This document shows, piece by piece, positions 1 to 11,000 of a stretch of DNA of 35,348 nt. Positions within the stretch are counted from its first letter, which is position 1. Each line of letters starts with the position of its first letter. A program made the translations under genes and the position numbers. The notes beneath the pieces are model-generated. The model saw only the letters and a list, made by a program, of their open reading frames with translations. It was not told the DNA's origin and searched no databases. This stretch comes from QWPN01 sp044238145 (GTDB lineage: Bacteria > Planctomycetota > Planctomycetia > Pirellulales > UBA1268), in contig JBIIDT010000023.1 in NCBI GenBank assembly GCA_044238145.1, positions 1 to 35,348 on the forward strand, written 5' to 3'.

Positions 1-1989
1 GGCTCGCTGGCGGGCCAGGACGTGGTGCCCTGGTTCGGCGGCGTCTACACCCGCCTCGACATGACGTTCCTGGAGAACTGGGACTTCTCCCTCCAGGCCA
101 ACAACGACAGCTACTTCGACTGGACGGGCTTCGCCCGGCTCACCTACCGGATGGGTGGCAGCCGGCGGCGGAACGTGCCCGACCAGATGGAGCAGCCGAT
201 GATGCGGAACGAGCACATCGTCCGCGCCCACCAGACGCCGATCATGGCCCTCAACGGCGACAACGGCAACACGCCGTGGCGGGTGATCCACGTCGACAAC
301 ACGGCCACGCCGGGAGGCGACGGCACGGCTGAACGGCCCTTCAACACGCTGGCGGACGGCAACACCGCCGCCGTCAATCCCTGGGACATCGTGTTCGTGA
401 ATCGCGGCGACGGCACCGCCACGGGATACGACACACGGTTCATCTTCCAGGCGCCGAACCAGTTCCTTGTGGGCAGCGGGCAGCCCTTCTACATCGACAC
501 GCTCAACTGTGGCATCGAGAACATCGCCGGTGACCCGGGTGGTTTGCGCCCCCTGCTCAGTAATCCTTCCGGCGCGAGCGTCGTGATCGACGGAGCGACC
601 GGGCCGGGGGCCGTCGTGGCCAACTTCGACATCACCGGCTCCGCCACCGGCATCTATGCGACGGGCAACCTGTCGAGCGGTCTGGCGAGGAGCGGCCCCA
701 CGACGCCGATCACCTACGCATCCGCCGATGGTGACACCGTGATCATGAACGTGACGATCAACGGCACGGGTCCAGGCCAATCGGGCGTGGTCGTCGATGG
801 CGGCGAAAGCGGAACGACCCCACCTCCCGGCGTCACTCAAGCGCCACTCGACGGCGGCATTCGGTTCTACGACACGGCGATCACCGACGCCACGCTCTTC
901 GGCCTCCAGGTCGCCGGCGAAAGCGTCGACTCTTTTACGCTGGAATACAACGGCTCGATCGAGACTTCCGCCGCCGAGAATATCGTGCTCGTCAACGACA
1001 TGACTGGCGGCAGGGTGGATGTCGCCGTGGGAACGGCTCCCGCGGGCAGCACGATCGCCAACAAGGTGACGGCCACCGGCGGCGGCGGCATCTTGCTGCT
1101 GGACAACACCAATACGGCCATCACCATCGACAACGTGTCACTGACCAACACCACAGGCGATGCGATCGCCGTGCGAAACAACGTCCAGCAAGACGACACT
1201 CCGACGATCATCTCCGCCGGGAGCGGCACGGGCATCACCCGGGCGGGAAGCGGTTCGGCGATCGCCATCTCCGGTGGCGCACCGGTCTTCACCTATCTTG
1301 GCCCGATTACGAATACCCGGGGCGCCGGCTCCTCGGCCCCTTCCTACCTGCTCTCGGTCCAGGACGTGGCAAGCCCTGCGGACATCGAACTTCGCAGCCC
1401 GTCAACCGGCCCCTTCCAGGACTCGGGGGACGGTATTCTCGTCTCGAGAGCGGGCTCCGGAGCCGAGGTGACGGTGTTGGGGGCTTCCATAGCGAGCGCG
1501 GGCTCGAACGGCATCCTCGTGAGCCAGTCGAGCGGCGACCTGCTGTTCCGCGACATCTCGATCACCGGGGCCAGCGTGGCGGGCGTGGCGCTCTTGGAAA
1601 ATCAGGCCGGCCTGGTGGCCGAGTTCGAGAACCTGTCGATCTCGCTGGCAGGGCCGTCCGCCACGGGCTTCGTGGCGAGTTCGACCAATGGCGCAAGCTA
1701 CGACATCTCCGTGTTGGGCGTGAACAATTCGATCGTCAATGCCTCCGCCACCAATCCGGCCGTGGCGATCGAAGTGGCGCCCGCCAATGGCGCACCCCTG
1801 CTCGACATGCAGTTCGCCTCCATATCCTCGGGCGTGACCGCCGGCACCGGAGACGCGTTGGAGTTCGGGCCGGGCACCGCCGGACAGTTCACCGTGACCG
1901 GAGCCTTCAGCGTGGGCGGCGGCACGACGCCCGGAACGGCTGCCGACGTCACGAATGCGGGGTCAGCGACCGTGATCCTGCCTCCGTGA
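1..1989 (+). CDS. Inverse-autotransporter-like surface protein, beta-helix passenger (5' truncated)
   Basis: The reading frame is open to the first base of the window (GSLAGQDVV precedes the GTG at 22), so this is the 3' part of a longer gene; 662 residues are visible. The first ~75 residues resemble the end of an inverse-autotransporter (intimin/invasin type) outer-membrane beta-barrel: alternating aromatic strands such as NDSYFDWTGFARLTYRM, then the linker MMRNEHIVRAHQ. Next comes the passenger start HVDNTATPGGDGTAERPFNT, typical of right-handed beta-helix (pectin-lyase-like) surface proteins. The remainder is Gly/Thr/Ser/Asn-rich with recurring strand-turn units, e.g. ITIDNVSLTNTTGDAIAVRN. 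This implies an outer-membrane anchor with a C-terminal exposed passenger. The gene ends 47 bp from the convergent giant gene. The barrel assignment rests on a short visible segment; the beta-helix assignment is stronger. Confidence 0.75.
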   Translation, partial: GSLAGQDVVPWFGGVYTRLDMTFLENWDFSLQANNDSYFDWTGFARLTYRMGGSRRRNVPDQMEQPMMRNEHIVRAHQTPIMALNGDNGNTPWRVIHVDNTATPGGDGTAERPFNTLADGNTAAVNPWDIVFVNRGDGTATGYDTRFIFQAPNQFLVGSGQPFYIDTLNCGIENIAGDPGGLRPLLSNPSGASVVIDGATGPGAVVANFDITGSATGIYATGNLSSGLARSGPTTPITYASADGDTVIMNVTINGTGPGQSGVVVDGGESGTTPPPGVTQAPLDGGIRFYDTAITDATLFGLQVAGESVDSFTLEYNGSIETSAAENIVLVNDMTGGRVDVAVGTAPAGSTIANKVTATGGGGILLLDNTNTAITIDNVSLTNTTGDAIAVRNNVQQDDTPTIISAGSGTGITRAGSGSAIAISGGAPVFTYLGPITNTRGAGSSAPSYLLSVQDVASPADIELRSPSTGPFQDSGDGILVSRAGSGAEVTVLGASIASAGSNGILVSQSSGDLLFRDISITGASVAGVALLENQAGLVAEFENLSISLAGPSATGFVASSTNGASYDISVLGVNNSIVNASATNPAVAIEVAPANGAPLLDMQFASISSGVTAGTGDALEFGPGTAGQFTVTGAFSVGGGTTPGTAADVTNAGSATVILPP

Positions 1990-2036
1990 CCCAGTCGCGG
2001 GTTCGCCGCCGCCACAACTGCGACGCGTCCCACGCC

Positions 2037-5000
2037 TCAAACCTTGGGAATTCCGGGACCGGGCTTTCTACCCGACCCGCCAGAACTCGGGGACGTCCCC
2101 GGCAGCGTACCCAGCCCGAACTGGTTTCCAAGCCTGTCGGTCTTGGAGTACGGTGTCGGAACATGGTTCGTCGGCACGAACGGCGCCGAAGGTGGCACGA
2201 CGACGATCGCACCGTTACGATTCGCCGCCGCCTCCGCTCCCGAAGCGTTCACGGCGAACCGATTCCGTGCGATTCTGTTGAGGGAGACGTCGGTGCCGCC
2301 GGTCGCCGAGTTCTTCGTGATCCGGATGCCATACCCGCCGATGCCGTAGAACGCATTGCTCTCGGGCGAAACCTCGGCCATCCGCATCCCCGCACCGAAG
2401 GCGATCGCACCGAAGTTTCGCGCCGCGGCAGGCAATCCGGCCAACGGGGTGGACAGGATCAGCAGGCCGTTCGTGCCATTGGGCGTGCGGATCGCGGTGA
2501 TCCGGGTGTATTCCGGAAGGCCTTGGCCGTGGACGCTCTGCCCCACGAACAGCCGAGCGACGTCCGCCGTCGATGACTCCGGCTTCCACCGGAGGGGCAC
2601 GCCCGTGGAAGTCGTGAGCCCGAAAGCGATGGAGCTCGCGTTCGCCGAAGCCTCGAATGGGGCGGACAACTCCAGCGTCCAATTTCTCACCTGGGCCGAC
2701 GGGGACGTGATCCGCGCGATCTTCGTCCCTGCCGTAATTCCGTTGCCGTGAACCGTCATGCCCACCCGTAGAACACCTGCGTCCGCGAATGAAACCGGGA
2801 GCGTCAAGGTCTTCGACCCTTGCACGGTCGGCACAGTGACTCCCCACGATGCGAGAAGGAATCCGCCGTCGGATGCGGCGGTCCCCGTCGCCGTCTGCGT
2901 GCCGATCCGCTGCCCGATCACCTGGGTGCCGTGGACGATCTCGATCCCGTCGCTGCTGTTGTTGATCACATCGGTGTTCGTGACCCGGTTGTTGTCTCCC
3001 CGCAGCACGATTCCCTTGCGATTGTTCTGCACGACGTTTCGCAGCCTGCCGTTGGGTGACGCGAAGGTGACGAAGCCCACCCCATCGGTGAGCAACGGCC
3101 GAGACACCGTCACCCTGCGACTCGGGCGATCGATCGCGACGATCGTCGTATTCGACTGAATCCCGTCGCCGCGAATGGCCTGTCCCACGAACACCTCGTC
3201 GAGCGGGACACTGCGGTCGAGTTCGATCGTGTCGGTCACCGTGGAACGCGTTCCCATGTGCCCCAAGGTGATGGAGTTGCTCGACCGCTCCGCGGCAATG
3301 GTGACCGGCTTGTCGAGATAGAGGACGGAAGACACCGAATCGATGCCCACGACCCTGGTACCTGCGGCGATTCCCTGACCAGCCACCGACAGACCGATCA
3401 GCGGAGTCTTGCTCGTGAAAATGGTCCTGGAAACGGCCACCTGATTCGGGTTCGCCCGGGTCATCGTGGCCCCCGTGAACAGCGGGCTGGCGATGGCGTC
3501 GACGCCGATGAAGTTTCCAGAACTCTCGACGAAGATGCCGACCACGCTGTCGACCGACGAATTGCCCACCTCCGTGCCGACGACGTACGTGCGCCTGGAA
3601 CTTCCGTCGATCGTTATCGCCGCACCGGTGCCGCCGCCTACGAATGAGTTGAGGATCGTATTGTCCTCGGCTACAAGGACGATGTTCGCCGCCGACCGCG
3701 GCACCGGCGACGTGAACCGCAGTTCCAACGCCGAGGCATCGATTGCAGCGACCGTACGTTGCCCGAGCGATCTGTCAGCGGCGTCACGAAGCATGACGGT
3801 CTTACCCACCGCGACCGCCAGGAGCGTCGCCCGATCGGCGGCTCTCAGACGAACCACGTTTTGGTCCGCGTCATCCAGACTCACCTCGGCCCGACGCCCC
3901 GTGACGGTGATTCCGGATATGGTCGGCAGCCGCGTCGTCGGCGTGAGCCCCGACCCGACCCGCACGGATTCGACCACCACCTGACTGGCCGAGTCGATCT
4001 TGATCGAACTTCCTCGGAGGAAACCGCCGACTGACAAACCACCGACACGGGTTCCCGCCGCACCCAAGCCAATAATCTCGATGCCGTTGACCTGCTCGCC
4101 GCCCGCGGCGAGGCGTCCGGCACGCGTTCTCGTGATTCGCTGGCCGTCGACGACCACACGGGAAAGCGTCGGCGTGACGTTCACCAGCCCGTCACCCGAT
4201 ATTCTTCGCCCGTCGATCACCATCGGTTTCGTGATCACGGGCAATTCCTGCGTCAGCTTGATGTTGCCGCTGCCGTAGGCCCAGAACCGAAAATCGGTCG
4301 CCTGTTCGGGATTGAGCGTGGTGACGGTCAGGCGGAGTCGGTCGATACGTTCGGGGTTGGCCAGGCCAAGCACCGACAGGCTACCCGGAGAGAGCGTCAC
4401 CGTGCGGGCATCGCCGTCATAGCCGACGAGTTTCGCTTCTCTCGTGAAGAGGCGGGCTGTTCCGACCACGTCGGCGTCCAGGACGAGCCGATCGAAGCCC
4501 GTGAACAGGGAATCGAGCTGGAGAATGACACCGCCGTCGGGAATCGGGTCTCCGGCGCCGTCCAAAATCAATGCACCCGTAGCGTCGCGCGCAAAGGTGA
4601 GAGTCGCACTCAGGACGGCGACTTCGGTCACCGCCTCGGCCACGTCGTTCTCCTGGAACGCCCGGATCATCTTGCCGAGCGACCCGGTCGTGGAGTTCGT
4701 CGTTCCGGCGGTCGAGACCACGTACGTGACCGTCTTCGACGACAGGTCGGTGCCGATGTTGGTCACGACCGTCTGCTCGACGAAGTCGATCGGTATCGCA
4801 CCGACCGGCGGCAGGGAGAACTCCACGTAACCGGTGCCGAGACTCTTCGTGGCACCGAATCTGACGGCGAATACCGGCAGCAGGGCGATCGTCACGACGT
4901 CGGAGGCGATCCCGTCGAGCGCACCGTCGTTGAGCCCGACGGTGCGATACATCGGGTCGATGGCCGTCACCAAGCCGTTGCCGATCAGCGCGCCGGCCGC

Positions 5001-8000
5001 GTTGAAGAACTCGACCCGTTGACCGATCACGATGTCGGCGTAGTCGTTGAACGCGGCGCCGAGCTCCAGCCAGTCGTCATAGCCCTCCGGGTAGAATGGA
5101 CTCTTCGAATCGTTCGCCTGCGCGACCGCGACGTTCGCGCGGCCCGGCGCGACCGCTCCGGGAGTGAGCGTGACGGTCCGCGTGTTGGGGTTCACGGCCG
5201 TGATGATCGCATCGGCCGCGATGCCGGCACCATAAACCTGCTGGCCGGGATACAGTCGGCTCCAGTGCGTGAACGACGCAGGCAACGTCAGCGTTGTCGG
5301 TGCCGGGTGCAGGGCAGTCGGCCCGACGGCGAAGGAAACCTGCGTGACGGCCCCGGGCAACGGCGTGGCGCTTAACGTCACCTGCCGGTTCGCCGCGTCG
5401 ATACCGGCGATCGTGGCGCCCAGCGGAATGTTCGGCCCATAGACCTCCAGGCCGAGCGACAATTCATCGAACGCGATGAACGTCGGCAGAGTGAGCAGCT
5501 CCGGCCTGCCTGGCGTGACGTTCGTGGCGGTCCACAGATTCCACGTGACCGGCACCGCCCCGGGGCCGTCGATCCCGAACCCAACGGTCGCGACCGGCAG
5601 GAACCTGACTTCGAGCGGGGCGCCCGGCACGACGTCGCGGAACGTGACCGAACCCGTCTGGAGATTCCGCTCGAGCACGAAGCCCCTCCCGACCACGGCC
5701 CCCGTACCATCCAGGAACTCCGCCCGCTGGCCGACGTGGACGTCGGCCACCTCGAAGGTGTCGGGCATCGTGAGCACGTTGCCCAGACGGCGGAGGAAGG
5801 CCACCGGACCGAGGTCCCTTGGCAGCGCGTTCGGCGTCACGTCGATCGTGCCGGCGTCACCATCGATGGCCGTGATCACAGCGCCGGACAAGATGCCGGC
5901 GCCGGTCACGAGTTGACCGACGAACAGGCCCCCGTAGTTCGTGAACCCGGGTAGCGCGAGGCGGTCGGGTGCGCCGAGCACGGCGGTCGAGTCCGTGGGA
6001 ACCACGGCTCCAATCCGCACCGTGGCCACGGGCATTCCATACCAGGCGGCCACACGGGACTGATCCGCCAACGACAACTGCGTCGTCAGCGTCACGGTGA
6101 TGTCGTAGAAGTCGGGCGTCGAATCGGAGTCCAAGTCCGGCCCCGCGACGACAGCCGTGTCCTTCACGATCCGCGACGTGAACGGGTCCTCCGAGGCGTC
6201 GAAGAGAACGATCCGCTGCCCATCTCTGGGGATGTAGTCGCCGATGGTGCGGCCTGCCGGAACGACGACGCGGCTCACGAACGTCGCCGCGACCGCCTGC
6301 GTCACCGGCACGGTCTCGTAATCCGGGAGCAGCCGCACGGTCGTCGGAAGCTGGCTCGGTCCAACCACCACGTTTTGGGGAACGCCGCCACTCGTGAGCA
6401 CGCCACCGAAGTCGATCCGGCCCGTGGCGGCGTTGACGGCGGTGATCGTTCGCCGCGCGATCGCATTCCCGGAAGAGTCTTGGAGCACGATCGCCTGGCC
6501 GATGACGACATCACCGAGCCACGACGTCGTCGGGCTGACACTGAGCGCCACGTAGTTTCCAGAAACTGTCACGAGCGAGCCCGACGACACGGCTGCCGTC
6601 CCCTCCGCGGCGATCGGCTGAAAATCGATCACGCCCGTGCCGGCGTCCCGTGCCGTGACCCTGCTCGAGGCGAACCGCGTTCCCAGATCGTCGAGGAAAT
6701 CAATCCTTTGGTCCAACACGACGTCGCCGAGCCAGGAGGTATCTACGGGCACCGTGACCGTAGCCGCCGTCGCTCCCAACACGTCCGCCGTCCCCAGCGA
6801 TCGACCGATGGTTTGCAGGCCGATCTCCAACGGCAGGGCACCCGGGCTGCCGTCCGCTTTGGAGATCGTCACGGTGCGAGCCAGCGAATCGATGCTCGCG
6901 ATCTTGGCGCCCGAATCGATGCCCTCGCCGAACACCTCCTGCTCGACCGCAAGATTGTTGAATCCCAGGAAGGAAGCATCGAACACCAGTTTGTCCACGT
7001 CGTCGGTCGACCACCCGACGGACACGAGGCCCGCCGGCGCCGCCGTGTAGAACTGACCCGGATCGAGCACATCGAGGGTCACCGTGCGGGCATCACGATC
7101 GATCGAGGAAATGAAGCTGTTGGGCACGATGCCCGTGCCGGTGACGGCCTGGCCGATGGTCAGCAGGTCGAATGCCGGAAAGAACTCGGGCAGTTGCAGG
7201 ACATTGCCCGTCACTCTCTCGGCGAGCGTCCGCGGAGCTACGTCGTATCGCATGGCGAAGACGCGGCCGGCGAGCGGTCCCTCCAGCACGCGCACCAGTG
7301 TGTTCGGCATCGCGTCGGCGGTGGTGTCGGTGTCAGCGGACCGAGTCAACTCCCACCGGGACGACCCGAGCGCGCCTCCACCGACCTTCGAAACGACGTA
7401 CACGCCGTTTTCCCGCTCCTCGAGGATTCTCGGGGTCCCCGGCTGGTCGACCTGACGATTGACGAGCACGCGGTCGCCCACGATCAGCGAGATCGGCCGA
7501 CCGAAGGCGTCGAAGCCCCACAGCGGCCCGCCACCGCCATCAACGAGCGAGTTGATCGAGCCGGTGCCCGACAGGACGCTCGGCATCACTCCCGGCGTTC
7601 CCGCGCTGTAACTGGTGGTCGACGGCAGTCGGCCAAGCGTCACGGCACGGACGGCTCGCGCCGACTCGCCGGCAAGCGGAGTATCCAGCACCACGACGTC
7701 GCCCGCCAGACTGCGGATCACCACGTCGCCTGCTGCCATCATGGGCTTGGCAAGCGCACCTTTCGCCTGGATGTCGACGGCGTTGCCGATGAGCAGTCGA
7801 CCATCGGTATTCGCCTCGACGAACGCGGAGCCGCTGGGCACGTTGACGACCAGTTGGGTGACGTCGAGCAGGTTCGCGATCAGAGCACGCGGATTCACCC
7901 CGTCGGGCCCGGGATCCACTCCGAGCGCCTCCAGGCTGACGAGCCCGCCCGAACTCAGCAGCGGGATAGAAATGTCGTTGAGTTCCGAAACCGTGAAGCC

Positions 8001-11000
8001 CGTGCCGGCGCTGCCGCTCAACGTCACGGCATCCGTCCGCAGCCGCACACCCCCCTCGGCCAAGACCTCGACACCCTCCGCGGTCACACGGGCCAGGTCA
8101 CCGTCGATCTCGCCCGGGATGGCCGAGCCGTTCGCGGAACCGTTCGCCTGCCGGAGGATGACCTCGTTCACGGCCGAGACGTTCGCCTGCAACAGCAGGC
8201 TCCCGCGTCGGGCCTCGAGAAAAATGTCGTCCCGACCCGGGTCGACCGCGGCGGCGCTGACGATCACCGAGTTGCGAACCTCGACGGAATCCGCCGAGAT
8301 GCTGATTTGCCCTCGCGTCGTGGACACGGGCGACGTGACCGTGAACGTCGCCGTGTCGTCCGGGTCATCCGCCCGGGCCTCGATGCGGAGGTCGCCCTGC
8401 GTGTCGACGGCGCTCTGAAACGTGATGCTGCCGAGGCTCTCGATCGCGATCGTGCGCGACGACGCTGCGACGGCGTCGATCTGGATATCCTGCAGGGAAC
8501 GGATCGTCAGGTCGTAGGGGAATGCGCCCCGGGGGTTCGCCTGCGACACGGCCGCCGTGGTACGCAACGAGTTGACGCGGGTCTGTAGGTCGACGGTCTG
8601 ATACGCGGTGGCCCCCGTCAGGGCGGTCGGCGCGTCGTTGCCGAGCGTGATATTCACCTCGCTGCCTTCGATCACACCGGTCTGCGTGCCGGTGATCGGC
8701 GACGCCGTGGTGAGCACGAACGGCGCGAGCACGCCCCGCGACTGGTCCGAATTGAGAAGGTAGCTCTGCTTGACCGCGTTGAACTGACCCTCGATGAACA
8801 CGTCCGCGGTCGTGGCCTCGAGATAGAGCGAGTTCGCGCCCGATTCGAACACCGCGAAACTCGGCACGCTCAACAGGCTGACGCTGCCCCGGGCGACCGT
8901 CACCGTGTTGGTCGCCGCCTCCCACCGGAGCACGCGCGTGCCCGTTTTGATCCCTCTCCCGGAGATCACGAGGCCGGTCGGATCGAACCCCGGCGGAATA
9001 CTGGCGGCACTGATGGTGAAGGTTTCGCGCGTCCTCGAGATCGGCACGGCCAGCGTGGCGATCTGCACGTCAAGGCCCGCCGCCGACAACCGACCCTCGG
9101 CGGTCAGGGCCACGATGCCACGCGGAACGGGGGTGCCAAGATCGTCGCCAACGTACATCTCGTAGATGTTGCTGGACACGTCGGCCAGAAACCGGACCGT
9201 CTCCGCGTAGGCGGCCGGGCTCTGCGGCTGCACGCGCACGACAGGCCGCGCCCGGTAGCCGCTGCCGGGATCGACCACCTCGATCGCGGTGAGCCTTCCC
9301 TCGGCGTCGATGAAGGAGCGGGCGGTCGCCACCCTGGAATCGTCCCCGGGCGCCGGCGGGTCGATCACGATCCTCGGCGGAGCATGGTACCGATTCCCGG
9401 TGTCCAGGACGTCGATCCGCACCACCGAACCCGATGCCACGTCGATCTGCGCCACCCGCGCCGAACCGTCGACCGCCCCGATCGCCGCCTCGACCGTCGC
9501 AATCGGGCGAACACCGCTCCACCCGACGTTGTAGCCCGCACCCGGATCCGTGACCGTGAACCCGGTGATGCGGCCGTCGGCGGCGACGTTCGCAACGGCG
9601 GTCGCCTGGCGGCCTCCCGGCGCAGGCGCAGCGATCCGCACCACCGGAGGGCGATCGGGGTCGTAGCCGAATCCAAAGCCCTCCGGCAACAGGACGGCGG
9701 TCACCTCCCCCGCTGGACTGACTTCGACGATCGCCTCCGCCGTCGCCACGCCCGGCAGGCCGGTGCCGTTGTAGAACCCGGGCAGCGACGGCGTGACGAG
9801 GTAGTTCTCCTCACCCCCCAGGACGGCTGGCGTCGTGAGGCGATTGGTGGCCGATGATTGCGAGTGCCCGATGAAGAAGCGATCGGGCGCGGTCGTGGTG
9901 GCACGGACGTTGACGTTGGTGGCCCGGAGGTCGACGTCACCGCCGCTGGTCGGTGGGCCGCCGTCGGTCCCTCCGTCCTCTTGTAGCGCGTTCGACACGC
10001 GAATCGGCGAGTCAATGTTGACGGTCGAAGCCGGCGCCAGCAGGTCGACGGTGACTTCTCGGGTGATCGTCTGCCCTGGGAAGAAGGTCGCCTCGTTCGG
10101 GACCTGATCGCGCGAATACGTCAGATAGCTGACATCCTGCAAAAACGCAGGCCCCGGCACGCCGGGCACGGCCCGGGACCAAAGAAAGGGTAAAAACGTG
10201 GGCCGGTCAACGAGATTCGGATCAGTCCAAATAAAGTCATCGAGGTCATCCCACCGGTAGACCGACACCGTCAAAACTCCATTTTCGATACGGCCGTCCT
10301 GGACGCTGATCCATCCGTAGGCGCCCAAATCGACCGCCGCGTAGGAGTTGAACTCACCGAAGCCGGGCTGGGCGAACAACACGTTGCCCGAGACCGCACC
10401 TTCCGGGAAACTTCCGGCGTCGCTTCGGAAATCGAACGACACGGGGATGCCTCCGGTCCAGATGAACGACAGCCTCCCGGCCAGCGACCCCTGCACCACG
10501 CCGAGCGACTCGTGCAGGGTGTTGCCGTCATCCGTCGCGGCGAAGGCACCAGGCAACGTGAACCGCACCGTGTTCAACTCGCCGCAGTTCATCCCCAGGT
10601 TGCCATCGGTGCCAAACGTCGGAAGAGCAAGACCGTTGTCCGTGTGCAAGTACGTAATCGAGTCCACCCGGATTCGATCCAACGACGCGGGCACGTCAGA
10701 CCAGATGACCGTAAACTGCGACTGCTCATAGCCCTCAGCGGAGTTAGGATTCGCGCTGAGGAAGATCGACAACGGATAGATGTATCCTGGGGCAAGAGGA
10801 CCCGACACGCCAGGGCCGGTCGTAAACCCAACCGAATTGAAATCCCATTGAGACCGGGTACCGTCCGCCTGCAGGTACGACAGCGTCCCAAAGAAAGTCC
10901 CCGTCAGTTCCTCGCGAGTGACCAGGAACGTCGTCTGCGTCGTCAGCACGCGGTCTGCCGGCACGAAGGCATCGGACCGGGCGGTCGCGTTCGTGACGAA

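Noticed and set aside
22..24. GTG at 22 as the true start of the first gene
   Set aside because: The frame is open to base 1 and the encoded residues continue the same barrel-like pattern, so the gene begins outside the window.
6375..8588. Long plus-strand open frame opposite the giant gene
   Set aside because: Arg/His/Asp-rich translation without any domain, antisense to a clearly coding frame; typical of GC-rich shadow frames.
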